Below, one piece after another: positions 1 through 9,374 of a DNA stretch of 41,153 nt. The first letter of the stretch is position 1. Each line of letters begins with the position of its first letter. Source of the stretch: Chitinophagaceae bacterium (GTDB lineage Bacteria; Bacteroidota; Bacteroidia; Chitinophagales; Chitinophagaceae); NCBI GenBank assembly GCA_947451935.1, contig CANGBH010000018.1, positions 1 to 41,153 of the forward strand, written 5' to 3'. The notes beneath the pieces were generated by a model. It did no database searches. It was not told where the DNA came from and saw only the letters and a list, made by a program, of their open reading frames with translations. Position numbers and translations under genes: made by a program.

Positions 1-48
1 ATTATATCATTCATTTTACTTTTCTTTGTTACAATTCAAATCAGTTGC

Positions 49-825
49 ATGTCCTATACGGTTAAACAAGACGGAAAATTTAAGTTTATAGAAGAGGGAG
101 AAGGTGATCCTATCATCATGCTTCATGGACTATTTGGGGCAATGAGTAATTTTTCAGGTGTTATTGACCACTTTAGTAAAACGCATAAGGTTATTGTGCC
201 ACTTTTGCCACTTTTTGAATTAGACCTTCTTCATACTACAGTGGGTGGCTTAGAGAAATTTTTCCATAAGTTTATTAATCATAGAGGGTATCAAAATATT
301 CACTTGATGGGCAACTCTTTAGGGGGACATGTAGCCTTGGTCCATGTGCTCAAGAGCACAGATCGAATCAAGTCGTTGATTTTAACCGGTAGCTCTGGTC
401 TATTTGAAAATGGCATGGGTGAAACCTATCCTAAGCGTGGAGACTATGATTATATAAGAAAGAAGACTGAGATGACCTTTTATGATCCCAATACCGCCAC
501 AAAGGAATTGGTTGATGAGGTATATCAAATTGTGAATGAGCGGATGAAGGTAATCAAGGTGATTTCATTGGCACGAAGTGCTATTAAAAATAATTTGGGT
601 GAGGAGTTGAAAAATATTCAACTTCCCACACTACTCATTTGGGGGAATAATGACTGTATAACCCCTCCTTTTGTTGGTAGAGAGTTTAATCGCTTGATTG
701 CTAATTCTGAGCTGCATTTTATTGACCATTGTGGACATGCACCGATGATGGAGGTTCCTTCAGAATTTAACATAATTCTTGAACAATTTATACGAAAACT
801 AACTAATCCTGCAGCTAATTCTTAG
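49..825 (+). CDS. alpha/beta hydrolase family protein
   Basis: A 258-residue cytoplasmic-looking protein of the alpha/beta-hydrolase fold. The oxyanion-loop motif HGLFG is near residues 26-30. The nucleophile elbow GNSLGG places Ser90, with Asp202 (in WGNNDCITPP) and His230 (in CGHAPMME) completing the catalytic triad in the expected order and spacing. There is no signal peptide or membrane segment. The family includes esterases, C-C bond hydrolases and epoxide hydrolases, and substrate cannot be told from sequence. It is followed after 25 nt by the CBS-domain gene on the same strand, so co-transcription is likely. The ATG at 49 precedes the first beta strand directly and fits family length. 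I am confident of the fold and triad but not of the substrate. Confidence 0.85.
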   Translation: MSYTVKQDGKFKFIEEGEGDPIIMLHGLFGAMSNFSGVIDHFSKTHKVIVPLLPLFELDLLHTTVGGLEKFFHKFINHRGYQNIHLMGNSLGGHVALVHVLKSTDRIKSLILTGSSGLFENGMGETYPKRGDYDYIRKKTEMTFYDPNTATKELVDEVYQIVNERMKVIKVISLARSAIKNNLGEELKNIQLPTLLIWGNNDCITPPFVGREFNRLIANSELHFIDHCGHAPMMEVPSEFNIILEQFIRKLTNPAANS

Positions 826-850
826 TAATATTGGTCTAATACCTTGATCC

Positions 851-1513
851 ATGACATACTGCAGTCAATTACTAGATGTTAATGCAAATACGGTCGATAT
901 TCATGATCGTGTTTCTTTTGTGCTGGAAAGCATGGAGAAATCCCATATTAACTTCATCCCAGTCTTAAATGGCCTAGAATATATGGGAATGATTAGCGAA
1001 TCAGATTTGTTGGATGCTGATGCTAATGCAGAAGTCATTTCACTGGTGCGTTATTTCATTAAGCCTTATGTTAGAACTGGGGATCATTTTTTGTTAGCTT
1101 TAAAAGCAAGGGCACGTTTTCATGTTGATCAAATCCCTGTATTGAATGAAAAAAACGAATGGGAGGGGGTCATAGGTACGGAAGCCCTGTTGGATCAAAC
1201 TACTTCATTGATAGGAGTAGATGGCAATGGATCAATGTTGGTGCTTGAGCTAAGTAAGCAAGATTTTGCCTTAGGTGAAATTAATCGCTTAGTTGAATCT
1301 AATGATGGGATTATTCTGCAAATGAATACCATTCAAGATCAGCGTTCCGATAACATGCAGCTTATTCTTCGAATCAATAAGGAAGAGATATCGGATATCG
1401 TTGCTACTTTTCAGCGTCATGAATACCGCGTGATTTATTATTATGGTGAAGAATCATACAGCAATGCTCTTCAAAGTAATCTTGACCATTTGCTCAATTA
1501 CCTCAATATTTGA
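851..1513 (+). CDS. CBS-domain pair protein with C-terminal ACT-like domain
   Basis: A 220-residue soluble protein. Residues about 5-120 look like two CBS motifs, with 'INFIPVLNGLEYMGMISESDLL' and 'VDQIPVLNEKNEWEGVIGTEALL' as the paired strand-helix signatures. Residues about 128-205 resemble an ACT-like regulatory domain (strand 'MLVLELS', then a helix, then 'ILRINKEE'). CBS pairs commonly bind adenine nucleotides, so a ligand-sensing role is inferred; no enzymatic domain is present. It lies between the hydrolase gene and a POTRA outer membrane protein, upstream of NAD kinase. A similar order is familiar from Bacteroidota genomes. The specific partner or target is unknown. Confidence 0.75.
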   Translation: MTYCSQLLDVNANTVDIHDRVSFVLESMEKSHINFIPVLNGLEYMGMISESDLLDADANAEVISLVRYFIKPYVRTGDHFLLALKARARFHVDQIPVLNEKNEWEGVIGTEALLDQTTSLIGVDGNGSMLVLELSKQDFALGEINRLVESNDGIILQMNTIQDQRSDNMQLILRINKEEISDIVATFQRHEYRVIYYYGEESYSNALQSNLDHLLNYLNI

Positions 1514-1575
1514 TTCGGGCTTATTTCTTTGTTAAAGCCAGAACGCCTTCTCTGTCAAACCATTAACTTGCACGA

Positions 1576-3006
1576 ATGAATATCTTGTGGAAATTTGCAT
1601 TGTTGGCGCTCATCATCATGCAGGCTATTCACACAGTTGCTCAAGACAGTCAACAAGAATTAACAAGACAGGCGTCACGTTTAGGGGATGCACAAGTTTC
1701 TATTCGAGATATACGTATTGAAGGCAATAAGCATACAAAGGACTATATCGTTTTACGAGAACTTATACTTCAAAAAGATTCGGCGTATACAATCAACAAT
1801 GTCTTGGCTGCTATAAAAACTAGTAGACAAAATCTTATAAATACTTCTTTGTTTGTTGACGTTACGGTAAACTTTACCAATTGGGTAAATGATTCACTTG
1901 ATATCTATGTTGAGGTAAAGGAGCGATGGTACTATTTGGGGCTTCCATATTTTAAGCCAGTTGATCGAAATTGGAATGTTTGGATTAAGGAGCATGACAT
2001 GAGTATGGATAGGGTAAACTACGGCATTAAATTTTTAGGTAAAAATATTTCTGGTCGAAACGACAGGCTTAATATCTGGCTGTTAAATGGTTATGCACAG
2101 CGTGTTGCTTTAAACTATTACAATCCGTTTACTGATCATAAGCTGAGGCATGGAGTTGGCTTTGATTTTAACTATTCCCAAACAAAAGAAGTGAATTATG
2201 ACACGAAATTCAATAAGCAACAATTTTTCAAAAATGAAAACACCTTTTCAAGAAAAGTCTTTTATGCTGGGCTAGTCTATTCATATCGAAGGGGTTCTAT
2301 AGAGAGGCATTACGTTAAATTGGGTATACAATCAGAAAGAGTTGCTGATACTATACTTAACCTTAATCCAAATTATTTTGCTGTTCAAAAATCCAAATTG
2401 GTGTATCCTGAATTAAAGTATACTTATCATAATTATAAGTTGAATTATATAGCTTATCCCACACGAGGTAAGCTACTAGAGATTGATTTTATTAAGCGCG
2501 GATTAACTAAAGAGATGAATCTATGGCAGCTTTATATGAAAATGGGTCGCTATGTACAACTACCTAAAAAATTTTATTTCAGCTCAGTGGCAGAATTGCA
2601 TCTTCGTCTACCATTTGATCAACCATTTATTAATCAAAGCATGTTAGGGTATAATGACTCCTATATGAGGGGTTTTGAATATTATGTGATTGATGGAGTG
2701 GCAGGTGGTTATTTGAGAAATACCTTTTCCAAAGAAGTGTTGAAGTATAAACTAAAAACAGGCTTTCGTTCTAAGGCATATGCAGAAATACCATTTCGAT
2801 TTTACCTAAAGGCTTTTTCAGATGCAGGAATTATTTACAATAAGCAAAACACAGGCAACAATTCTTTGAATAATAAAATGATGTATTCTGGTGGCATCGG
2901 ACTTGACATGATCAGTATTTATGATATCGTCATTCGTTTTGAATATAGCTTTAATCAACTAGGAGAGAGTGGCATGTTTGTACATAAAACGGATATGAGG
3001 AATTAA
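1576..3006 (+). CDS. BamA/TamA-family outer membrane protein with one POTRA domain
   Basis: A 476-residue protein. It has an N-terminal signal peptide (hydrophobic residues about 5-20, ending near VAQ). One POTRA-like domain follows at about 40-120 ('IRDIRIEGNKHTKDYIVLREL', then 'LINTSLFVDVTV' and 'DIYVEVKERW'). A long aromatic-rich region of alternating strands then forms the presumed 16-stranded barrel of the Omp85 superfamily. It is much shorter than the five-POTRA BamA encoded at 6008-8752, so it is a distinct family member that could assemble or secrete outer membrane cargo or lipid. The coding region is followed directly by a repeat-rich spacer before nadK. The Omp85 family assignment is firm, the role is not. 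Confidence 0.8.
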   Translation: MNILWKFALLALIIMQAIHTVAQDSQQELTRQASRLGDAQVSIRDIRIEGNKHTKDYIVLRELILQKDSAYTINNVLAAIKTSRQNLINTSLFVDVTVNFTNWVNDSLDIYVEVKERWYYLGLPYFKPVDRNWNVWIKEHDMSMDRVNYGIKFLGKNISGRNDRLNIWLLNGYAQRVALNYYNPFTDHKLRHGVGFDFNYSQTKEVNYDTKFNKQQFFKNENTFSRKVFYAGLVYSYRRGSIERHYVKLGIQSERVADTILNLNPNYFAVQKSKLVYPELKYTYHNYKLNYIAYPTRGKLLEIDFIKRGLTKEMNLWQLYMKMGRYVQLPKKFYFSSVAELHLRLPFDQPFINQSMLGYNDSYMRGFEYYVIDGVAGGYLRNTFSKEVLKYKLKTGFRSKAYAEIPFRFYLKAFSDAGIIYNKQNTGNNSLNNKMMYSGGIGLDMISIYDIVIRFEYSFNQLGESGMFVHKTDMRN

Positions 3007-3013
3007 TGTAATT

Positions 3014-3150
3014 ACGCTTGACGCTTAGCGCTGGGGCTTTTCGCTGAACGCTGGACGCTTTTCGCTGAAGGCTTAGCGCTTTTACTATTGCCTCCTGCCT
3101 ATTGCCTTTCTTTGTGCCTTTGTCCCTTTTCTGTATTTTCTCTTTCCTCT
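3014..3150 (+). repeat. composite word-like repeat upstream of nadK
   Basis: The spacer after the stop at 3006 holds two modules. Module A (about 3014-3084) is built from reiterated short words such as CGCTGAACGCTGGACGCTT and GCTTAGCGCT. Module B (about 3084-3150) is pyrimidine-rich, with ATTGCCT words and GTGCCTTTGTCCCTTTTC. The same two modules in the same order recur at 14116-14421 upstream of tatC, where module B is tandemly expanded. Nothing in it looks protein-coding. Confidence 0.75.
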
Positions 3151-3154
3151 TCCC

Positions 3155-3162
3155 TATCTTTG
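3155..3162 (+). promoter_or_regulatory. candidate -7 promoter element for nadK
   Basis: TATCTTTG matches the Bacteroidota -7 consensus TAnnTTTG exactly and lies 36 nt before the ATG of nadK, at the downstream edge of the composite repeat. No well-placed TTG/TTTG -33 element was found 19-21 nt upstream, so the call rests on the -7 box alone. Confidence 0.4.
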
Positions 3163-3198
3163 TTTTTCATCCCGGCCAGTTCGGTAAACTCTTCAATC

Positions 3199-4080
3199 AT
3201 GAAAGTAGCCATCTATAGTCGTGGTGGGCAAACAGTTCAACCTAGCGATTTGTTGAATTTGAATGATGCCCTTGGTAAAGCACACATCACGCCTGTTTTT
3301 TTTAAAGAACTTCATGCTCAGTTTCAAGAAGCATTAGCTGAGCTATCTCAATTCGAAACATTTACAAATGCGACTGAGTTAGATGATTCTTTCGACGCCA
3401 TGATTAGTCTAGGGGGTGATGGCACATTGCTTGACACGGTATGCCTCGTTGGCGATAAACAAATACCAGTGCTAGGTATAAATTTTGGCAGACTCGGTTT
3501 TCTCGCAAGCCTTGGCAAAGAAAATTTAGAAGCAGCCGTAGAAGCCTTAGAAAATCGGACATATGTTTTAGATAAAAGAGGTTTGCTTCATTTGAACTCT
3601 AGCATTCCTCTGTTTGGTGCTGAACCTTTTGCGCTCAATGAATTTACGATTCACAAAAGGGAATTCTCACCCATGATTAAGATTCATACTTACCTCAATG
3701 GTGAGTTTCTCAATACATTTTGGTCTGATGGAATAATAGTATCTACCCCAACTGGGTCAACCGGCTATTCATTAAGTTGCAATGGGCCTGTGGTTTTCCC
3801 GGATAGTGACAGTTTTGTACTGACTCCGATTGCCCCGCATAATCTAAACATTAGACCTATTGTTGTGCCTAGCAATAACGTTCTTTCTTTTGAAGTAGAA
3901 GGTCGGGTTGATGATTTTATCTGTACTCTAGATTCACGAAAAGAAGTGGTTGACAAAAAAGTACAACTCGCTATTAAGAAAGAAGATTTCTCCTTCAATT
4001 TGATTCGACTGAATGAAAATAATTTTTTACGAACACTAAGGGAAAAGTTAACGTGGGGATTCGATACACGAAATCGATAA
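3199..4080 (+). CDS. nadK: NAD kinase
   Basis: ATP-dependent phosphorylation of NAD to NADP in the cytoplasm. The 293-residue product carries the family's GGDGT motif at residues 72-76, followed by GINFGRLGFLA, the NEFTIHK strand and the glycine-rich DGIIVSTPTGSTGYSLS loop that binds NAD. The frame is open further upstream to 3088, but that part reads through the low-complexity composite repeat. The ATG at 3199 begins MKVAIYSRG, which is the normal start of the family, so the start was placed there. It precedes the DUF6089-like protein and uppS on the same strand. Confidence 0.95.
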   Translation: MKVAIYSRGGQTVQPSDLLNLNDALGKAHITPVFFKELHAQFQEALAELSQFETFTNATELDDSFDAMISLGGDGTLLDTVCLVGDKQIPVLGINFGRLGFLASLGKENLEAAVEALENRTYVLDKRGLLHLNSSIPLFGAEPFALNEFTIHKREFSPMIKIHTYLNGEFLNTFWSDGIIVSTPTGSTGYSLSCNGPVVFPDSDSFVLTPIAPHNLNIRPIVVPSNNVLSFEVEGRVDDFICTLDSRKEVVDKKVQLAIKKEDFSFNLIRLNENNFLRTLREKLTWGFDTRNR

Positions 4081-4164
4081 TAGATACGTTATAGTGCAGA
4101 CGCAGTTAACTTTTAATTCCTTTTAACACCCTACTAGTGTATTTAAAAATACTTTTACATTCTT

Positions 4165-5013
4165 ATGACTAAGAAGCTCATTTTAATTCTTGTGCTCACC
4201 TGTTGCATGGTATATACCTATGCACAAAGAGATGCTATTGTACAAGAAGGGGAAATTGGACTTAGTATAGGGGGAGCACATTATTTTGGCGATTTAAATA
4301 ATCAATCTGCATTCAATAGGCCTAAGCCTAGTGTTGGCCTATTTTTTCGAAAGCAATTTGGTGGGTATGTTGCATTGAGAGTCAGCGGACACTATGCAAG
4401 CCTTGGTTATTCGGATCAATTGAGTAAAATAGAGTTCCAACGTCGTAGAAACCTAAGTTTCAACACAGACATTTGGGAGATGTCAGTACAAGGGGATTTT
4501 AACTTCTTTCGATTCATCCCAGGTGACCCTCTTTATCCAATTACACCCTATATAACATTAGGTGTAGGGACATTTAATTATGACCCATATGCATTTCTAA
4601 ATGGACAAAAATATTTCCTCCGGAAATTAGGCACTGAGGGACAAGGTACCGCAGCGTATCCAGATCGAAAGCCTTACAGCAATCAGGCTTTTTGTTTTCC
4701 GTTGGGGATGGGCGTTAAGTACAACTTAAGTAGAAACATAAACCTAGCATTTGAAGTTTCTTATCGATTTACCAATACCGACTATTTGGATGATGTAAGT
4801 AAAACCTATGCGGGAAGTATTGTTTTTCCCCCATTACCAAATGGGAAAGAATCTCCAGGGTACTTGCTGCAGGACCGCTCTTATGAAACAGGCAGCCGCA
4901 TTGGGGTTGCTGGAAAACAACGGGGATTTAATGAGCAAAAAGATCAATATCTTTTTGCGGAACTTGCTATTTCGATTTCTTTTTCTTCTTACAAGTGTGC
5001 AAATCCGAGATGA
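4165..5013 (+). CDS. DUF6089-like outer membrane beta-barrel protein
   Basis: A 282-residue protein with a clear signal peptide (MTKKLILILVLTCCMVYTYA, cleavage near YAQ). The mature chain is rich in Gly/Tyr/Phe with alternating strand pattern. 'GEIGLSIGGAHYFGDLNN' at the N-terminus and 'YITLGVGTFNYDP' plus 'LGMGVKYNLSRNINLAFEVSYRFTNTDYLDDVS' resemble the Bacteroidota DUF6089/OmpA-like barrel proteins usually found beside uppS and bamA. No enzymatic motif is seen. It is probably a structural or biogenesis-linked outer membrane protein. Its stop codon (5011-5013) touches the left arm of an inverted repeat. Confidence 0.75.
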   Translation: MTKKLILILVLTCCMVYTYAQRDAIVQEGEIGLSIGGAHYFGDLNNQSAFNRPKPSVGLFFRKQFGGYVALRVSGHYASLGYSDQLSKIEFQRRRNLSFNTDIWEMSVQGDFNFFRFIPGDPLYPITPYITLGVGTFNYDPYAFLNGQKYFLRKLGTEGQGTAAYPDRKPYSNQAFCFPLGMGVKYNLSRNINLAFEVSYRFTNTDYLDDVSKTYAGSIVFPPLPNGKESPGYLLQDRSYETGSRIGVAGKQRGFNEQKDQYLFAELAISISFSSYKCANPR

Positions 5014-5105
5014 CGAGGGGTATGAGTTATGAGGTGTAGGTTATGGGTTTTGGAATCAAGGATTAATTGGCTGTTCAACTCACAACTCACAACCCATAAC
5101 TCGTC
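5012..5105. repeat. imperfect inverted repeat between DUF6089-like gene and uppS
   Basis: The left arm begins GACGAGGGGTATGAGTTATG and continues as C-poor sequence to about 5050. The right arm (5077-5105) is G-poor and ends CAACCCATAACTCGTC. The ends GACGAG/CTCGTC and the words TTATGGGTT/AACCCATAA pair. It could fold as a long hairpin in the transcript and may act as a terminator or attenuator, but it lacks the U-tract of an ordinary intrinsic terminator. Confidence 0.6.
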
Positions 5106-5134
5106 TTTTGCCAAAAAAAAACTACTTTCACCTC

Positions 5135-5878
5135 ATGTCTTTACGAGAGCAGATTGATTTACAACGTATTCCAAAGCACATCGCCATCATCATGGATGGA
5201 AATGGTCGATGGGCCGAAGAACAAGGTCAAGATAGGCTTTATGGCCATTTTCATGGAGTTGCTAGTGTTAGGGATATCGTAGAAGGATGTTCTGAGCTGG
5301 GAATTAAATACTTGACGCTGTATGCATTTTCAACTGAAAATTGGGATAGGCCACAACAAGAAGTTACCGGTTTGATGGAGTTATTGGTGGAGACAATTCG
5401 AAAGGAAGTGCCAATTCTGAATAAAAATAATATTCGCCTACATATGATTGGGGCACTTTCTATGTTGCCACCTTATGCTATGAATGCCATGCAGGAAGCA
5501 TTAGACATGACTGCAGCCAATACTGGCCTCAACCTCATTATGGCATTAAGCTATAGCTCTCGTTGGGAGTTAGTAAGCGCAGTGCAAAAAATAGCAGTAG
5601 ACGTCAAAGAAGGTAAAATTGACCCTGAATCGATTGATCATAATACACTCCAAAACTATCTGTCAACAAGTGCTTTTCCTGATCCAGAACTTATGATACG
5701 TACAAGCGGGGAATATCGGATTAGTAATTTTTTACTTTATCAACTTGCTTATGCCGAACTCTATTTTACAGATACCCGCTGGCCAGATTTCAGAAAAGAA
5801 AATCTCTATGAATCCATTTTGGATTATCAGCGGAGAGAAAGACGTTTTGGAAAGACAAGCAGCCAACTAAAAGCCTAA
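5135..5878 (+). CDS. uppS: isoprenyl transferase (undecaprenyl diphosphate synthase)
   Basis: Cis-prenyltransferase that condenses isopentenyl diphosphates onto farnesyl diphosphate to give undecaprenyl diphosphate, the lipid carrier for peptidoglycan and for the polysaccharide made by the locus further downstream. The 247-residue protein shows the IAIIMDGNGRWAE signature with Asp21, the STENWDRP segment, and the C-terminal RTSGEYRISNFLLYQLAYAELYF block followed by WPDF. The usual RTSGEQR/LSNFLLWQ appears with Tyr in place of two Gln/Trp positions, which is a mild variant. The ATG at 5135 was preferred over a TTG at 5108 that lies against the inverted repeat. Confidence 0.95.
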   Translation: MSLREQIDLQRIPKHIAIIMDGNGRWAEEQGQDRLYGHFHGVASVRDIVEGCSELGIKYLTLYAFSTENWDRPQQEVTGLMELLVETIRKEVPILNKNNIRLHMIGALSMLPPYAMNAMQEALDMTAANTGLNLIMALSYSSRWELVSAVQKIAVDVKEGKIDPESIDHNTLQNYLSTSAFPDPELMIRTSGEYRISNFLLYQLAYAELYFTDTRWPDFRKENLYESILDYQRRERRFGKTSSQLKA

Positions 5879-6007
5879 TGGTTAAGGTTTTTGCCTAAAA
5901 ATGGACTTCAATTTTTATTATTGTCTATTTCTCAAGCTAGAACCCTAAACTATCGCTCTATTTAACAAAGAATTAGACAAAAAGCCGTTATTTTGCCGTC
6001 CCAAACC

Positions 6008-8752
6008 ATGAACTTGATGAAGAGGATCTGTACGCTGGTATTTTTAGTAGCATTTTTGATGATGACGACCGGCGTATCTGCCCAAACGGATAGTCTGCCT
6101 ATTTCATCTGCAGATCCTGCATTATTGGGTATTTACAGCTCAAAATACCCCAAGAAATACATTATTTCAGACATCAAAGTAACGGGAAACAAAGCGTTCG
6201 ATGCAGCCATTGTGATTTCTGTTTCTGGACTAGCCATCGGTGATGAGGTGACTATACCTGGTGGGGATCAATTCGCAAAAGCAATTTCAAAGCTATGGAC
6301 CCAAAATATGTTCACGAACATTAATATTTGGATTACTAAGCTTGAAGATCGAAATATATCTATTGAAATTGAAGCGGTAGAACGCCCTATGCTTTCCAAC
6401 TTTAAGTTTTTCGGAGTTCGCAAAAGTGAATCTGATGAACTGAAAGATAAAGTTGGTTTATTCAAAACACGTGTTGTAACAGATAATATGCAGTTGTCTG
6501 CAAAAGAGAACATCATTAAATTTTTTATAGATAAAGGGTACAAAGGCGCTAAAGTAGATATTGATCAAGTACCTGATCCCGCTTCTCCGGAAAAGGTTAT
6601 CTTAAATTTTAATATCACAAAAGGGAATAAAGTTAGGATTTCAGATATCTATTTCTTTGGTAATAAAGCAGCTCAGGCATTTGAACTAAAGAAAAAAATG
6701 AAAGGAACGAAGGAACTTTCAAAGTTGACTTTACATCCTGATAGCGCATACAGCCCTTATGGCAGCATTCCACGGTTAACGTTAAACGAATTTTTGAAAG
6801 AGAAGGCTTTTTTACATCCAACTCGCATCAAAGATTATCTCGATCCTTGGTTCAGATTTAAATTGTTCTCCTCAGCAAAATTCAATGAGAAAAAGTATTT
6901 AGAAGATAAAGAAAAACTTCTTGAATACTACAACTCATTAGGCTATAGAGATGCAACGATTGTTGCCGATACACAATATTACGACCCTAAGGGAAGATTA
7001 AATGTTTCAATGCGTATAGATGAGGGTCGAAAGTATTATTTCGGAAACATGACCTGGAAAGGTAATACCAAGTATTCCGATAGTATTCTAAATGTGCTGT
7101 TAGGTATTAAAAAAGGGGAGACCTATAATCTAGAGACCCTTAATAAAAAGTTAGGTAAGACGCCTTCTCCAGAAGGTGGTGATATTAGTTCTTTGTATCA
7201 AGACGATGGTTACTTGTTCTTTTCTATTAATCCAGTAGAGACTTCTGTATACAATGATACTATTGATCATGAGATTCGTGTACAAGAAGGTCCACAAGCC
7301 ACCATCAAAAATGTAAATATCGCTGGTAACGAAAAGACTAAAGAATATGTAATTCGAAGAGAACTTCGTACTATTCCAGGTGAGAAATTTAGTAGAGCTG
7401 ATTTAATTCGTTCTCAACGAGAAATTGTTAACCTTGGTTATTTTGATCAAGAAAAATTAGGTATGCAGCCAGTTCCTAATCAGGATGACGGAACAGTAGA
7501 CATTAACTATACCGTTCAAGAAAAATCTTCTGACCAACTTGAGCTTAGTGCTGGTTGGGGAGGAAGTATAGGACTTACCGGAACATTGGGTATTACATTC
7601 AATAACTTCTCCATTAAGAATATTTTCAGAAAAGCATCATGGGATCCATTGCCAACTGGGGATGGACAAAAGCTTAGTGTGCGTTTTCAATCCAATGGCC
7701 GTTACTTCAGGTCATATAACATGTCTTTCACTGAGCCTTGGTTTGGTGGTAAAAAAAGGAATTCATTTTCCGTTAATTTGTTCAATACCAAATTCAGTAA
7801 CTCATATAACCCTTATGGCGGAATGTATGGTGGTAGTTATCGACTGCCTTCTCGTGCTGCAGATACATCTTATCTGATCACTCAAGGAGTTACCGTTGCA
7901 CTAGGTAAACAACTGAAATGGCCAGATGACTTTTTCTCATTGGTGACTTCATTGAGTTATGTGCAGTATAAGTCTCGCAACTATGCGATCTTCCCAACAT
8001 TCGCTACTGGAACATCAAATAACTTCAACATAAAGTTAGCACTTCAACGATCTTCTGTGGATCAACCCATCTTCCCAAGGAATGGTTCTAATTTCATGTT
8101 GAGTGGAACCTTTACTCCTCCGTGGTCTTATATCAATGGAATAAATCAAAAAGATATTTTCAAACTGGTTGAATACCACAAATGGAGATTCAATGCAGAG
8201 TGGTTTGTGCCAATTGGTAAACCTAGGGGCGAAGACAAAAACAGGCAGTTTGTTTTACGTGTAGCAGCTAAGTATGGCTTCATCGGGCGCTATAATTCAA
8301 AATTACCTGTTTCTCCATTTGAACGATTCCAAGTTGGTGATGCCGGACTTACAAACAACTATGGCGTACTAGGATATGATATTGTAGCGCATCGAGGATA
8401 CCCAGTGTATGAATCTTCTGATCCAACGATTAACCCTGATAAGCAAAATGCTTCTAAGTTCTTTACGATGTTTAACAAGTATACACTTGAAATGCGTTAT
8501 CCATTTGTAACCAATCCAAGTAGTACTATTTACGGACTTGCATTCTATGAAGCGGCGAATGGATGGTACTCAGTGAAAGAATACAATCCATTCCGCTTGA
8601 GAAGGTCTATGGGTGTCGGGGTACGATTCTTCTTACCTATGTTTGGATTGCTTGGCTTTGACTATGGTGTTGGATTGGATCGTATAACCAGTACAGGTAA
8701 ATTGAAAGATGCTAGTAGATTTACATTCATGCTTGGTTATGAGCCTGAATAG
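6008..8752 (+). CDS. bamA: outer membrane protein assembly factor BamA
   Basis: Central subunit of the outer membrane beta-barrel assembly machine. The 914-residue product has a signal peptide ending SAQ, then tandem POTRA domains over about residues 40-450 (for example 'DIKVTGNKAFDAAIVISVSG', 'ISDIYFFGNKA', 'IKNVNIAGNEKTKEYVIRREL'). A C-terminal Omp85 barrel follows, containing 'GWGGSIGLTGTLGITFNNFSIKN' and 'QVGDAGLTNNYGVLGYD'. The TTG at 5993 is in frame, but the ATG at 6008 leaves a better signal peptide and was preferred. The chain ends in LGYEPE rather than the terminal aromatic residue typical of barrels. It sits between uppS and two ompH genes, a common Bacteroidota order. Confidence 0.95.
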   Translation: MNLMKRICTLVFLVAFLMMTTGVSAQTDSLPISSADPALLGIYSSKYPKKYIISDIKVTGNKAFDAAIVISVSGLAIGDEVTIPGGDQFAKAISKLWTQNMFTNINIWITKLEDRNISIEIEAVERPMLSNFKFFGVRKSESDELKDKVGLFKTRVVTDNMQLSAKENIIKFFIDKGYKGAKVDIDQVPDPASPEKVILNFNITKGNKVRISDIYFFGNKAAQAFELKKKMKGTKELSKLTLHPDSAYSPYGSIPRLTLNEFLKEKAFLHPTRIKDYLDPWFRFKLFSSAKFNEKKYLEDKEKLLEYYNSLGYRDATIVADTQYYDPKGRLNVSMRIDEGRKYYFGNMTWKGNTKYSDSILNVLLGIKKGETYNLETLNKKLGKTPSPEGGDISSLYQDDGYLFFSINPVETSVYNDTIDHEIRVQEGPQATIKNVNIAGNEKTKEYVIRRELRTIPGEKFSRADLIRSQREIVNLGYFDQEKLGMQPVPNQDDGTVDINYTVQEKSSDQLELSAGWGGSIGLTGTLGITFNNFSIKNIFRKASWDPLPTGDGQKLSVRFQSNGRYFRSYNMSFTEPWFGGKKRNSFSVNLFNTKFSNSYNPYGGMYGGSYRLPSRAADTSYLITQGVTVALGKQLKWPDDFFSLVTSLSYVQYKSRNYAIFPTFATGTSNNFNIKLALQRSSVDQPIFPRNGSNFMLSGTFTPPWSYINGINQKDIFKLVEYHKWRFNAEWFVPIGKPRGEDKNRQFVLRVAAKYGFIGRYNSKLPVSPFERFQVGDAGLTNNYGVLGYDIVAHRGYPVYESSDPTINPDKQNASKFFTMFNKYTLEMRYPFVTNPSSTIYGLAFYEAANGWYSVKEYNPFRLRRSMGVGVRFFLPMFGLLGFDYGVGLDRITSTGKLKDASRFTFMLGYEPE

Positions 8753-8818
8753 AAGTCATTTCAAATTAATGTGAATTGTATACCTTAGAAGCATACAGAA
8801 ATTATTAAAAGACTCATT

Positions 8819-9328
8819 ATGAAAAAGATCTTTTTTTTAATATTACTGGCCTCAACTTCATTTCAATTGCACGCACAACGGTATGCAGTAATTGATACGC
8901 GATACATTTTAAGCAAATTGCCAGAATACAAAACTGCTCAAGATAAATTGAATGCGTTCAGTGCTCAATGGCAGCTTGAAATTGATGAAAAGCAAGCTGC
9001 TTTAGATGTGTTATATCGAAATTTTGAAGGAGAGAAATTAATGTTAAGTGAAGAACTATTGAAAAAAAGAGAGGATGATATTTTCAATAAGGAGAAAGAA
9101 TTGAGGGACCTTCAAAAAAAACGTTTTGGGTTTGAAGGAGATTTATTCAAAAGACGTCAAGAATTGGTAAAGCCAATACAAGATAAAGTATATAATGCCG
9201 TTCAAAAATTGGCTGTAGCAAGGCAGTTTGACTTGATTTTAGATAAAAGTGAGGGAATTACCATTATCTTTGCCGACCCTAAACTCGACAAAAGTGATGA
9301 TGTGTTAAAAGAGTTAAGTAGCAAGTAA
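8819..9328 (+). CDS. OmpH/Skp family periplasmic chaperone (copy 1)
   Basis: A 169-residue secreted protein with a signal peptide (MKKIFFLILLASTSFQLHAQ). 'YAVIDTRYILSKLPEYKTAQ' marks the N-terminal body of the Skp fold. A central lysine/glutamate-rich coiled coil spans roughly residues 45-110. The closing segment 'VQKLAVARQFDLILDKSEGITIIFADPKLD' completes the body. Skp proteins are trimers that hold unfolded outer membrane proteins in the periplasm and hand them to the BAM complex. It lies 66 nt after bamA and 46 nt before a paralogue, consistent with one operon. Confidence 0.9.
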   Translation: MKKIFFLILLASTSFQLHAQRYAVIDTRYILSKLPEYKTAQDKLNAFSAQWQLEIDEKQAALDVLYRNFEGEKLMLSEELLKKREDDIFNKEKELRDLQKKRFGFEGDLFKRRQELVKPIQDKVYNAVQKLAVARQFDLILDKSEGITIIFADPKLDKSDDVLKELSSK

Positions 9329-9374
9329 AAAAGTATTATTTTCGATTTTCATAAAAACAAACAATTTAGAAGCA

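Noticed and set aside
3088-3198. N-terminal extension of NAD kinase
   Set aside because: The extra 37 residues are translated repeat sequence; the family start MKVAIYSRG is at the ATG 3199.
4139-4152. Terminator hairpin GTATTTAAAAATAC after nadK
   Set aside because: The stem is short and A/T only with an impossible two-base loop; too weak to call.
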